Shown: positions 1-10,310 of the stretch, piece after piece | Position numbering within the stretch: the first letter of the stretch is position 1 | Layout of the letters: each line of letters opens with the position of its first letter | From: Wallemia ichthyophaga EXF-994 | Taxonomy: Eukaryota; Basidiomycota; Wallemiomycetes; Wallemiales; Wallemiaceae | Assembly (NCBI RefSeq): GCF_000400465.1 | Contig: NW_008806289.1 | Coordinates: forward strand, 62,001 to 126,000 | Direction of reading: 5' to 3' | DNA: 64,000 nucleotides | Translations under genes and position numbers: made by a program | The notes under the pieces: model-generated | Seen by the model: only the letters and a program-made list of their open reading frames with translations | The model's database searches: none | Told to the model about the DNA's origin: nothing

Positions 1-1827
1 GGGTTAGGTGGTGCTTCTGAGGGTGCTTGCTGTGGTTGTACTGGTTGCTGTTGATGTATTGATTGCTGCTGCACCGGTTGCACTGGTTGCACTGGCTGCC
101 GCTGCTGTATACGTGGATCTCTTCCCGCTGTCGACATACCCGGTACGGAAGAAACGGGTTGCATTGTCTGATAACCGTTGTACATGGGTTGCTGAGGTGC
201 ATTTGGCTGTGCACTCTGGTAGCCCGCTCCAGCACCCCCACCCATTCCTATTCCCATTCCTGGCATTGCTCCTGCTCCTGCTCCTACTGGGGCTGGCGCA
301 TACCCGCCCACACTTCCACTACCACTACCGCTCACGTTACTGCTCGCTGCCTGCAAGATACTCATTATGTTTGGTGGGAGGCTGCTTTGTTGTTGCTGTG
401 GTTGTGGTTGTGGCGGTTGGGGAGCGTGAGGTGTATGTGTATGTGCGTGTGTATGTGGATGGGGGTGCGGTTGCATGCCGAGTGGGGGTGATTGACTCGC
501 ATAGTATGGCGGTTGCGTGGGCTGCATGAATGGCGGCGTAGGCATCATAGGTGGTGCAGTGTGTGCAGTGTGCGCGGGTGCGGGTGCGTGCGTCGGCATT
601 TGCATCGCTCCTGCTCCTGCTCCTGCTCCTGCGCCCACTGCCGCTCCTCCCACACTCGGATTCACGTTCATGTTCATGTTCAGCGTCGACGGATTCAGCG
701 AGCTGAGCAAAGCTTGTACACGCTGCGCATCTGCTAAGCGGGAAGTGTCTAGTGTTGTGCCATATGCATTTGCAGCATTATAAGGAGCAGGAGTAGAGGA
801 GAGAGTAGCGGGTAGATATCCACCATAATGCTGCTGTGGCTGTGGTGGTCGACTGATTTGACCTGAAATGTTGTTAGGTGACGCACTGACAATCTTCTCT
901 CGCTCACTCACGATTCGAATACGCGTTGCGGACATTGCTCTCATTGCTATTGTGGCCGTAGCTGCGGGGAGCACTCGGAGCACTCGGAGTACCAGAAACA
1001 CCAGAAACACCAGGACCATCACTTATACTGTCGCCGCGACGATTTTTCGACCGACGCTGACCTCCGCGTCTCGATCTTTTAGCTGCAGACTTGCTAGCAG
1101 ACTCATTGAGCGCAGCCGCAGAGAAATCCCTAGGAGGGTTGTTCACCAAATGCTCAGCACCCATTTTATCAGCATAACCACCAGATTTCTTAGGGGCGGA
1201 GACCATTGGACAATCCCATTCAAAGTAGAGGTTCAGCGTGCCATCGAGCCAAGGTTTCATATTCAGATTATCAAAAGCAGCAAGGGCAGACCTCTCGTCG
1301 AAGAATTCAACATAGCGGCTATCACTTCTATCGTCATAATCTCTGATATCTTTGACTTGGCCATATTGTTCAAACAGATCAGACAGCGCCGAGTCGTTGA
1401 TTGGCTCAGTGCAAGACTCTAACCAAACAGACAGCGTGCCTTGGTGTTTACCGCGGTCACAGGGCTGTGAAGTCTCGTCAGCCTGTGGGAGACTGTAATG
1501 GACGTCTAGGGGGCGACCACCAATATGGGAGCCCTGCATTGCATTGAAAGCAGACTCAGCGGCGCGGACGTCGAAATAAGTGATGAAGCACATACCGCGC
1601 CTCTTTATCAGGTCAAAGAAGTTAGCGAGCTCGCCGTAAGATTCAAAAGGGGTGCGTATAAGCGCTGAATCTGCTTCGTAGGCGATATTACGGACGAAGA
1701 GAGTTCTACAAGGCTTAACACGCTGTACGCGTTCATGAGGCTGGCTGTGCTGCTCGGGATCGCCGTCGAATGAAGCTGGATTTTGCGGAAGCGGGTGGTG
1801 TACGTGCTTGGATCTATCTGCTGGCAT
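1..1827 (-). CDS. Tandem-RRM (Mei2-like) RNA-binding protein, C-terminus beyond window
   Basis: The protein starts at the ATG at 1827 and runs off the left edge, so the gene is partial. Exons are 912-1827 and below 1-862; the 49-nt intron 863-911 has GTGAGT and TTTCAG borders and a CTAAC branch-like site. Two RRM domains lie at about residues 40-115 (RNP-1-like block around RRGMCFITYF) and 130-207. A basic Arg/Ser/Lys stretch follows, then a long low-complexity tail (Gly/Ala, Met/Pro/Gln, His/Pro/Thr). Two N-terminal RRMs with a disordered tail are typical of Mei2-like fungal proteins, which act in meiotic or developmental RNA control. A third, C-terminal RRM would confirm that family but would be outside the window. 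RNA binding is well supported; the Mei2-like assignment is tentative. Confidence 0.72.
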
Positions 1828-1893
1828 TTAAATTAAATTTTTTGAATTTTAAAATGGTAGTTGAGAACCAACCTGTGCAACGTACTTGCCCAA

Positions 1894-2616
1894 ATGCCAT
1901 CACCGAAAACACTAAATTTTAAGTTAGTTTTGCTGGGGGAATCAGCTGTAGGGAAATCTTCCATGTGAGTTTATATATATGTACATGTCTTTATCATCCT
2001 CTCACGCCTCCACCAGCGTCATGCGCTACGTCAACAACCAATTTTCAGACGATAGGGAATCTACGATAGGCGCGGCTTTCTTGACACAGCACATGAAAGT
2101 CGGTGAGGATACTATCAAGTTTGAAATCTGGTGGGTGCTTGATCCACCCCTGATATAATCACACTCACTCATATAATGTCTTACAGGGACACAGCCGGTC
2201 AAGAACGCTTCGTTTGTTTGGCTCCTATGTACTACAGAAACGCACACGCTGCTCTCGTCGTTTACTCTCTCGACTCCAAAGATAGCTTCGATAGGGCTGT
2301 CAAGTGGATCGAGGAACTACGGAGGCAGTCAGACACCCATACTATCATCATCCTCGCAGGCAACAAATCAGATATCCCTGATGATACCAAACAAGTCTCT
2401 CCTCATGATGCTCAGGCTGTGGCTGATGAAATGCAGGTCGAATTTTCAACCACTTGCAGCGCAAAGAGCGGTGGCGGTATTGAACAACTCTTTGTTGAGA
2501 TTGGTAACCGTCTTCCTATTGAACAAGCTAAGCAAAAGGCCTTTAAATCCCCTCAACAAGCTATCAAGCTCGATAAGGCTGACTCAAGTGGCCAAACAGA
2601 GACATGTGCTTGCTGA
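1894..2616 (+). CDS. ypt5: Rab5-type small GTPase (Ypt5/Vps21)
   Basis: Early-endosome Rab GTPase, 204 residues, exons 1894-1964, 2017-2130 and 2187-2616 (introns of 52 and 56 nt). The P-loop GESAVGKSS is in exon 1 and is followed by the Rab5-type effector block ESTIGAAFLTQ. Switch II is DTAGQERF followed by LAPMYYRNAHAA, then GNKSD and a Ser-Ala-Lys motif. The C-terminus is CAC, a double-cysteine geranylgeranylation signal. The STIGAAFLTQ block separates Rab5 from Rab7 and Rab11 members. It would recruit fusion effectors to early endosomes. It converges on the delta-COP gene with 53 bp between stop codons. The start ATG at 1894 is the only one that leads directly into the P-loop strand. Confidence 0.93.
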
Positions 2617-2669
2617 ATTTTCGCATTAAAGAAATGTTGTATTCATATCGAAGGTATATTGATATTGTG

Positions 2670-3436
2670 TTAAAACTGATCGATTGTTGTCTTCTTTTTA
2701 CCCAATTTCATTCCACTGCCCTTGAATCCAGATGATGTTTGAGTTGAAGGGGGTGTAGGTGCGGCGGATGCGGATGAAGGTGAAGGTGCATCAAATGAAG
2801 GTGAAATGTTAAGCTCAGAGGAAGAAGAGTACTTGCCAGCAGATAAACCAGTTTGTGCACCAACTTTTGCAGCTTCCCTACGTTGCATCTCTAAAGCTCT
2901 CGCCCGTCTCTTCAACTCCTCCTTAGCCTCCATTTCTTTGTTCTTTGCAATAATATCTTGAATCTTTTCCTCGTGACTCTCCATTTCCAACAAAGATTTA
3001 ATTTGGTGTATGTTGTTGTTGTCTCTGTATCCAAACGCAATAATTTCATCCCAAGCGACCAACAAATCGAAAGCGTTATTAATAACAGACTCCTGGGTGT
3101 GCTGCTTAATGATATCGATAGTTATCCTGCTAAATAAAGATAAAGATTCAATGTCCTGGAGTATATTTGAACCCTTGTTTGTGATCAGCACCAGATAGAG
3201 CTCATCTAGTGGCTGATACACAAATCTTATGTTTTCAATTTCAACTGTAGTATGCTGGCTGCCTAAGGGAATTAACTTTGGGAACGTATTGAGTAAGCCT
3301 TCTACTCTAGATCTTGTCAATTGCATGTATTGACGGGATATGATGGCTATGTGTGTTTTTGAGAAATGTCTTAATATCCCAATACAAACCCACGCTTTCC
3401 TGATTTCGTTGAGATGGCTGCGCTTAGAATGGTCAT
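2670..3436 (-). CDS. ret2: Coatomer delta subunit, short form without mu-homology domain
   Basis: COPI coat subunit for Golgi-to-ER vesicles. Exons are 3394-3436 and 2670-3346 with a 47-nt intron (3347-3393), giving 239 residues. This model restores the conserved N-terminus (MTILSAAISTKSGK leading into IISRQY). The longin-type domain covers about residues 1-140, including a block matching the conserved delta-COP sequence around EGLLNTFPKL and the FVYQPLDELYLVLIT strand. A charged helix follows at about 150-190, then a Ser/Pro linker. The protein ends at a Lys-rich motif (MKLGKKK, then IDQF). In full-length delta-COP that motif is followed by the mu-homology domain. Here a stop codon follows and the neighbouring Rab gene ends 53 bp away, so there is no room for the domain. 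Confidence 0.88.
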
Positions 3437-3592
3437 TGTGGTTGTTGAGGTGTGAGGTGTGAGGTGGGAGCAAGTATTTCTTTAGTTTTATATTTTAATA
3501 TTTCCGTGTTTTTATGTTTTTATAATTATATTTCAATTCTTAATACACCCTTCCGCCTTCTCGACCCATCACCACCCGACCACTCACTCACG

Positions 3593-5021
3593 ATGGAATC
3601 TGCCATTCTTGAATTGATAAGCCATAATGACATCACTGATCCAAACCAGCTTCTCAGGCTCCTTATTTTTCACTATCCATCCCTCAACCTTTCTTTCAAT
3701 CATTATGACCTAATCACCGATTCTCTATCAAACCTCCGTTTAAGCCTCCCTTCAACATCTTATACTCCTTTTTCCCCACAGAAACCATCGCTGTACTCTT
3801 CCTACGCCCGTTCTATCATTCCTGATGAAAATTTTATCCAAATTTGTCCTAACACGACCAGATCTGACTGTACCTTGGAATGTACTAGCGTACACTTTCA
3901 ACCTATTCTCAAGCCATACTCTGATCATTCATTCGGTCACTGCTCTTATCTTAACACTTGCTACCCTTTCTACAACAACACCCCTCCTTCCCTCTCAAAC
4001 GCTTTTCAAGCTACAAAGCTCAACAGCCCCAGATTAGACCGTACTTGCAGATATTTGCATTTTGAGCTGGAGCAGCCTACTCCTCCAACTAAAAGTCGCT
4101 ATACTGATCTAGTTGATGGTGAATCTCTCAATTACAGATCAGATTTGGATAAGTTGCTCAATAACAAGAGATTTCCCGCCCAATATCTCAATTGCGATCT
4201 CAGATCATTCGATTACAACACCCTCGGCAAGTTTCAAATTATTGTGGCCGACCCTCCTTGGGATATACATATGAGTTTACCCTATGGTACTCTTACAGAT
4301 GATGAAATGCGTAAAATGCCTATGTCAACACTCTCAGAAGAAGGTACGCTTATCTTTCTCTGGGTCACAGGCCGTGCTATGGATTTGGGCAGAGAATGTC
4401 TTTCAATTTGGGGGTTGGTGAATTTAATGTGTTGTTGTCTCTAACTGACAAACATTGACAGCTTCAAAAGAGTTTGTATAATCTTTTAAACGGTTGGCAT
4501 CTGATGAAAAAACTCCAGGTCGAGGAAATAGCCTGGGTGAAGATCAACCAACTTCAGCGTCTGATACGCACAGGTCGTACAGGACACTGGCTTAATCACA
4601 CTAAAGAGCATTGTCTGGTCGGTATCAAAGTGTCCGAAGATGGTGTCGTCCGTTGGCCTGAGTGGTTGAACAAAGGCATAGATTGCGATGTGATAGTTAG
4701 CGAGGGTGGGTAATGGTCTTTAGAGCACTTGAATTGAACTTTGATATAATAAACAGTACGCGAAACGAGTCGGAAACCAGACGAACTTTATGGTATGATC
4801 GAGAGGTGCTGCCCTTCAGGTCGCAAAGTGGAGTTGTTCGGTCGGCGGCACAACGGACGTGATGGTTGGCTCACATTAGGAAATCAGATAGGGAAGGATG
4901 TTGTACATGACAATGATCTCGCAAGCAGGTTGAATGCAAGGTGTGTATGAGGTGCTAGGATTACAATACAATGCTAATATGTTACAGGTACCCGGAGAAG
5001 AAGATACAAAGTCAGTCGTAG
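3593..5021 (+). CDS. IME4: METTL3/IME4-type mRNA m6A methyltransferase
   Basis: Catalytic subunit for N6-methyladenosine in mRNA, using S-adenosylmethionine; 411 residues. Exons are 3593-4413, 4462-4471 (10 nt), 4519-4705, 4757-4940 and 4988-5021. Cys/His blocks at about residues 95-165 (including HCSYLNTCY and CRYLHFE) match the tandem CCCH zinc fingers of METTL3. The MT-A70 domain holds the catalytic DPPW motif ([10 protein letters not shown]), the [18 protein letters not shown] block, GKEHC-like TKEHCLVG and the GNQ motif near the end. The exon junctions read through [13 protein letters not shown], which matches the family only if the 10-nt exon is used. The stop overlaps the stop of the convergent Snm1-like gene by 10 bp. 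In fungi this enzyme is tied to meiosis and development. Confidence 0.94.
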
Positions 5022-5743
5022 GATGATAAAAAAGCACCCAAACCGGAGCTGGGTGTATTAGGTTGCGAGCTGCTATTGCTATTGGTATTGCTCTTGCTGT
5101 TTTTGTCCATTTCGCGAACCTTGTTTCGAGCTAGAAGTTCTTGTAGACTTGAAGGATGTTTGCCTTTCTTCCTTTTCTTGTTGCTGGTATTTGTCTGTGG
5201 TTGTGACTCATGTGACTGCTGAGACACAGGCATAGGTGAGGCTGCCCTACTTGAAGAAGCCGAGCCACCAGAGCTCATCTCCTCCAATATGATTGAAGGA
5301 TCGTAAGTCAAATCACTGAGATATTTCCGCTTGCGCGACTCGTAATCGCGGATGTTGGAGACAGAGGAGCCTGGCAAGCTGTAAACGAAATGGCAAGTGA
5401 GGCAATGAGCTATGATGTAGTTCCTGATTATATCGCCTTCCTTGGAACCTTGTTCGCCGTGCTCTTGCGCCTTCCTTTGCTTTCTTCTAAGCTTCTTCTT
5501 GGCGGATGCGATAGAGCGTCTAGAGCGGGTGGACGTAGTAACAGATCGACGCATGCTGCCGCACTTTGGACAGTGCGGATACAGCTCACTGTGTTGTTTG
5601 GGGATGGATTGCTCTGACTTCTCCACGCCGGCGCGGAAGAGCAAGTGGGAGTATCCAGAGTATTCAGGGCAGAGTTCCGATAGTTCGTGTGCCAATCTGT
5701 GCCTGTAAAGAAGGTTTTTCTGGGCTTCTGTGGCTGTCGACAT
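5012..5743 (-). CDS. RNase P/MRP subunit, Rpr2/Snm1/Rpp21-like
   Basis: Intronless gene of 243 residues starting at the ATG at 5743. An N-terminal helix (EAQKNLLYRHRLAHEL) is followed by two Cys pairs, CPKC at about residue 60 and CLTC at about 115. The pairs are separated by a Lys/Arg-rich stretch, the arrangement of the zinc-ribbon Rpr2/Snm1/Rpp21 family. These proteins bind RNase P or RNase MRP RNA and act in tRNA 5' processing or pre-rRNA cleavage. The C-terminal half is Ser/Gln/Asn-rich with basic patches and is probably disordered. I cannot tell Rpr2 from Snm1 by eye. An upstream in-frame extension to 5860 lacks a better start. Confidence 0.7.
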   Translation of the reverse strand: MSTATEAQKNLLYRHRLAHELSELCPEYSGYSHLLFRAGVEKSEQSIPKQHSELYPHCPKCGSMRRSVTTSTRSRRSIASAKKKLRRKQRKAQEHGEQGSKEGDIIRNYIIAHCLTCHFVYSLPGSSVSNIRDYESRKRKYLSDLTYDPSIILEEMSSGGSASSSRAASPMPVSQQSHESQPQTNTSNKKRKKGKHPSSLQELLARNKVREMDKNSKSNTNSNSSSQPNTPSSGLGAFLSSYD

Positions 5744-5793
5744 GGCTGTGTGCGTTAGAGAGTGACGTCCAACGCGATTTAAATATTTTCCAT

Positions 5794-7134
5794 ATGGCAG
5801 ATAACCTAGAGCACCCAGACCACGGCAAGGATACCCCTTACTTTGCTTACTACGCCGCACTCGTTAACCAGGCTAATATGCTCATGGATTCTGCTCGTAC
5901 TGGTGTTTATCAGCAAAGCATCCTTGGTAACTCTCAAACGGCTTTCTTGGGAAAGGATGTACTCGACGTCGGTGCTGGCTCCGGCATTCTCTCCTTCTTC
6001 AGCGCTCAGGCAGGTGCTAAAACCGTTTACGCTTGCGAAGCTTCAGATATCGCATCGAAATTGCAGCTGATTGTCGATGAAGCTGATAATGGTGGCAAGA
6101 ATGCCTTCCTCAAGGATAAAATTAAAGTTGTTAAATGTTTGTTTTGGGTAGTGAAAAATTTACACACACTAATTCACCCATAGCTAAGATAGAAGATGCT
6201 GCTACTAGCCATTCGATACCCAAAAAGGTTGATACTATCGTCAGTGAACCAATCGGTGTTCTCCTCGTTCATGAACGTATGATTGAGTCTTTCATCGAGG
6301 CACGCGATAAATTCCTTAAGCCCGGTGGATCCATGTTCCCTTCGTCAGGTTGGTGAAACAAGATGGCTTAGCTTGAATACATCTTAACATGCCCACTTCA
6401 GGAACAATTGAACTTGCCCCATTCACTGATGACGCCTTATACACTGAGACAGCACAGAAAAGTGGATTTTTCCAGCAAACTAACTTTCTCGGCGTTGATT
6501 TGAGTGTTTTGCAAGACGCTGCAAATGAAGAAGCTTTTAGTGGGTTTACCAGGGTGTTTGAGGCTGTCCAACTAACCCCAAGACAGGTCAACCCGTCGTT
6601 GGAATGTTCCCACCAAACCAACTTATCGCAAACACTACAAACAATCACCTCATAGACTTTTATACATGCTCGATGAACGATCTAACCTCATTCACTATAC
6701 CATTCACCTGGCAAATCACACGAACGGCACTTTTGCATGGAATTGGTGGATGGTTTGACCTGCATTTCAAAGCAACACAAGCAGGTGGATTGGATTTATA
6801 TCTTTCTACAGGTCCAACAGCTCCACGTACTCATTGGCAAGCTACGCGACTGCTTTTTAGGGAACCATTAGCAGTAAACGCGGGAGAAGTGGTTAAAGGG
6901 GAGCTTAAATTTAGTGTGAACGATCAAAGAAGCTATGATATAGTTGGTACAACAGAAATACAAACGTCCAAGGAATTCTACACAGCTCAACATCCTCAAA
7001 GTAAATCAAACCCTTACGTCAGAAAACAAGTATGGAGATTACATGACCAGACGTATAATTACAACTACAGCAATATGTATCACATACCAGAGAGCATGGC
7101 AGCTGCATATTCAGGATATGAGCCAGTTGCTTAG
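5794..7134 (+). CDS. CARM1/PRMT4-like type I protein arginine methyltransferase
   Basis: Transfers methyl groups from S-adenosylmethionine to arginine side chains; 397 residues. Exons are 5794-6136, 6184-6348, 6402-6539 and 6587-7134. Motif I is VLDVGAGSGILSFFSAQAGA; the double-E loop is SEPIGVLLVHERM; the THW-like motif is RTHWQ. The region after the Rossmann fold (QPVVG, then the beta-barrel with GIGGWFDLHFKA and the STGPTAPRTHW block) resembles CARM1/PRMT4 more than PRMT1 or PRMT3. The protein begins almost at the methyltransferase fold, so the N-terminal PH-like domain of animal CARM1 is absent. The C-terminal tail is Tyr/Asn-rich. Junctions are supported because each keeps a conserved block in frame. 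Confidence 0.86.
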
Positions 7135-7169
7135 GCTTTGTCTCTTGTATCCAAACCATCATCATCTTC

Positions 7170-9348
7170 ATGTCGTTGCGAGATCGCCAGAGGAAGAATA
7201 TTGAAAATATTTTGAATTTCAACGATAATAAGAAAACGAGTGATTTAGTGTGGAAGGTGTTGGTGCTTGATGGCGTATCTAAGGATGTCCTCAGCACCGC
7301 CGTTAAAGTACAGGATCTTAGGGAACAGGGCGTGACACTACATGCGTGAGGATTCACTTATAACACATACACGCACGCTCACAGTGTCCAGATTCCTCCA
7401 CAACGAAAGACCTCAAATGAGTGATGTTCCTGCCATTTACTTTGTAGAGCCATCGGTGGATAACATGAAGCGTATCGCTGCAGATGTCGGCAACTCGCTC
7501 TACGAATCATTCTACATCAATTTCACGTCACATATACCCAAACATCTTCTTGAGCAACTCGCCAGCTCAATCGCCCAAACGGGGAGAGAGGATTTAGTAA
7601 AGCAGGTTTATGATCAATACTTAGACTACGTAGTTTTATCACCCACTCTATTCTCTCTTCTCCCTTCCTCTTCCACACCTTCGTTTCAGATTCTCAACCA
7701 TCCGTCTTCCTCAGAGGAGATTATAGAAGCGGAAGTCGACAGGATTTCGCAGAGCTTGTTCAGCGTTCTCGGTACTGTTGGGTCTGTACCCATTATCAGA
7801 TGTCCGCGCGGTAATGCGTCGGAAATGGTAGCCCGTAAGCTAGATGAACGTTTGAGGGATCATCTCCTCTCTACGCGCAATTCTAGTCTTTTCAATGAAG
7901 ATAGATCTCTTCAGAGACCCCTGCTTATTCTGTTCGATAGGACCCTCGATCTCATACCAATGTTCTCGCACAGCTGGACATACCAGGCACTTATTGGTGA
8001 TGTACTCGACCTGAAGCTCAACAGAGTCAAAGTAGAGACGCCAGAAAATGGAAAATTGTCGAAAAAGTCATACGATCTCGACTATAAGGATTTTTTCTGG
8101 TCTAAAAATGCTCCAAACCCTTTCCCACAAGTCGCAGAGGAGATCGACGCTGAGCTTACCAAGTACAAATATGACGCAAGTGAGATTACCAAGTCGACTG
8201 GAGTATCTGATGTGAAAGATATTAGTCAAGTGTGGGTTGCTCAATATAGGTGAAACTGTGGTCTGACGTACGTACTATAGCGACTTTTCTTCAAATGCTG
8301 CTAATCTTAAGAGCGCTATCACCGCCTTACCGGAGTTGACTGCGAGGAAGACTACGTTGGACTCGCATATGAATATCGCTACATCATTGCTCACTGCTAT
8401 CAAGACTAGAGGGCTCGATACCCTTTTCCAGACTGAGGAAGTTGCAGCCAGACAGGTGAGGGCGTTTTATTGACCAAATTGTCATCTGAACTTTACACAA
8501 TCAGTCTAAAAATCAAATCCTTGACGTATTGAAAGAAGTCGATGGGGCTACTCCTGATGATAAACTTAGATTGATTATCATTTGGTATCTTTCAGTTCCT
8601 TCTCCTAATTCGGCTGATGTTGCTGAGTTGGAGAGGTACTTGGCTGATAAGGGTATCGATTTGAAACCATTTTCTTATATTAAGCAGTGGGTTGGAGGTT
8701 TTACGAAATTTATCTCTTACAAGATGAAATAGAGCTCGCCAAGTGAGCAGAATGACTTCACTTACTGCTGCTGCGTCGACCGTTGCTGCTGCTCCTACTA
8801 ATGGTGGTAGTGATTTATTTAAAGGATTTAGTTCGATAAGTAACAGAGTAGGTAGAATTTTGATAAATGGTCAACAACTAACATTTCATAGCTCACCGAC
8901 AGATTGCGTGAAGGTGGTGTAGGATTTGACAATATACTCTCAGGAGTAAAAAACTTCCTTCCAGCCAAGAGTAGGTCGATTATTGGTGGGATTGATATCC
9001 ACTTACTTTGTTTTCACAGAGGAGCTGGCTATCACAAGACTGACAGAGGCACTTATGGACCCGTACAACTGCTCATCACAAGCTAGTCAGGACGTAGACG
9101 ATTACCTCTATTTCGATCCAAAGCAGTCGAGGTCGACATATGGGCAGAAACCAAGACAGCAGGGTGGCCACAAGCAGAGCTTCGATGAGTCGTTGGTATT
9201 TGTCGTTGGTGGTGCTTCTCTGGTGGAACATGCCAACCTTGTGGAGTGGGCGACGCGCCCTCAACAAACGCAAAAGAAGGTAACTTATGGTGGAACAGAT
9301 ATAAGCTCACCCAAGGAGTTTGTTGGTGTATTATCAAATTTATCATAA
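7170..9348 (+). CDS. SLY1: SLY1-type Sec1/Munc18 protein for ER-Golgi fusion
   Basis: SM-family protein, 631 residues in seven exons: 7170-7345, 7392-8231, 8281-8455, 8505-8686, 8733-8847, 8892-8970 and 9020-9348. It begins [15 protein letters not shown] and continues with [22 protein letters not shown] and [20 protein letters not shown], all Sly1 hallmarks. The C-terminal half has [27 protein letters not shown] and [15 protein letters not shown]. Sly1 binds the syntaxin Sed5 and promotes SNARE assembly in ER-to-Golgi traffic. Six introns of 44-49 nt were needed to keep the reading frame through these blocks. The next gene converges 48 bp downstream. Confidence 0.93.
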
Positions 9349-9396
9349 GGAATTATGTATATATCTATATAAACTGAGGCAAAGGAAATAAGGCAA

Positions 9397-10290
9397 TCAA
9401 GTACCGAAACCAGCCCATTCTAAGGAAATATAATCGACTTTGTTAGTCTTGTCGTTGTAAGAAGCTAGAAGGTGAACTTTTTTAACAGTAGTGCCTAAAC
9501 GACCCAAAGCGACAATGTCGATGGGCTTAATTGAGGAGGACATGCTTTCTAAGACGGTGACAGTGAAATGACTGTGATAACGAAGAGGATCACCGGGATA
9601 AACGAGTAAATGACCACCGAAACGAATACCATCACCCATGAACATACCTCTTTGCCAGAGATCTTTGAAAACTCTGCACTTGTTTAGTTCAAGGGGTGTT
9701 TCTGGGTATGTCCAAACATTTGCACTTCTAGCGCTATCTAAGTCAGAGTAGATTAGATTATCGTTATCGAACGTGTATTCTGAAGTAGCGGGTACTGTGA
9801 TAGTAAAAGTATTTGGTAACCTCGATTTCTTCTCATCAACTGGAATTGGTGAAGACTGAGTGAAAGTTGAATCTGTCTCAAACATGAAACCAGCTTTAGA
9901 TTTAGCAGCAGCTCTCTCTTCTCTCTTCTGTTGACGCCTTTGGACATCTTTATCAGAAAGCACTGGCTCTTTGGAATTCCTAGCCTTTGTCTCTTGTGCT
10001 TCCAGTTCAATTTGATGAAGTTTGTGTTGGTGATAGTGATTGATCTCATCATTAGTAGGCAATCTAGCATCATTTAAATCCACAAACTGAGCCACGCCTT
10101 GCTCAACCAATACCCAGGCTTCTTCTGGTAGTAAAAGCAGTGGTGGCCCAAGGAATACATTCTGCTGCTGTATCCCTGGCAGTGTGCCTACAAGTATTCC
10201 TGATATATGGTACTCCACTCTAAGCCTAGCAATATCCCATACATTCCAAATATACGCTCGTTTGTTCGAAACCCCAATCTTTATTTTCAT
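9397..10290 (-). CDS. SEN34: tRNA-splicing endonuclease subunit Sen34
   Basis: Catalytic subunit that cuts the 3' splice site of intron-containing pre-tRNAs; 297 residues without introns. The N-terminal domain has the family block GILVGTLPGIQQQNVFLGPP. The C-terminal nuclease domain has GGHLLVYPGDPLRYHSHFTV and a Lys pair in TTVKKVHLL. These supply the Tyr-His-Lys triad, at about residues 231, 239-241 and 270-271. The middle is a charged, Lys/Glu-rich linker. The ATG at 10290 faces the ATG of the MTHFR gene at 10311, leaving 20 bp between the two coding regions. Confidence 0.93.
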   Translation of the reverse strand: MKIKIGVSNKRAYIWNVWDIARLRVEYHISGILVGTLPGIQQQNVFLGPPLLLLPEEAWVLVEQGVAQFVDLNDARLPTNDEINHYHQHKLHQIELEAQETKARNSKEPVLSDKDVQRRQQKREERAAAKSKAGFMFETDSTFTQSSPIPVDEKKSRLPNTFTITVPATSEYTFDNDNLIYSDLDSARSANVWTYPETPLELNKCRVFKDLWQRGMFMGDGIRFGGHLLVYPGDPLRYHSHFTVTVLESMSSSIKPIDIVALGRLGTTVKKVHLLASYNDKTNKVDYISLEWAGFGT

Positions 10291-10310
10291 CGTTTTGAAC
10301 AACAACGACC

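Noticed and set aside
8-783. Several long plus-strand open frames at the left end
   Set aside because: They mirror the low-complexity coding tail of the RRM gene on the minus strand, which continues in frame through the intron at 863-911.
868-1422. 184-codon plus-strand frame
   Set aside because: It lies opposite the RRM coding exon and lacks any motif.
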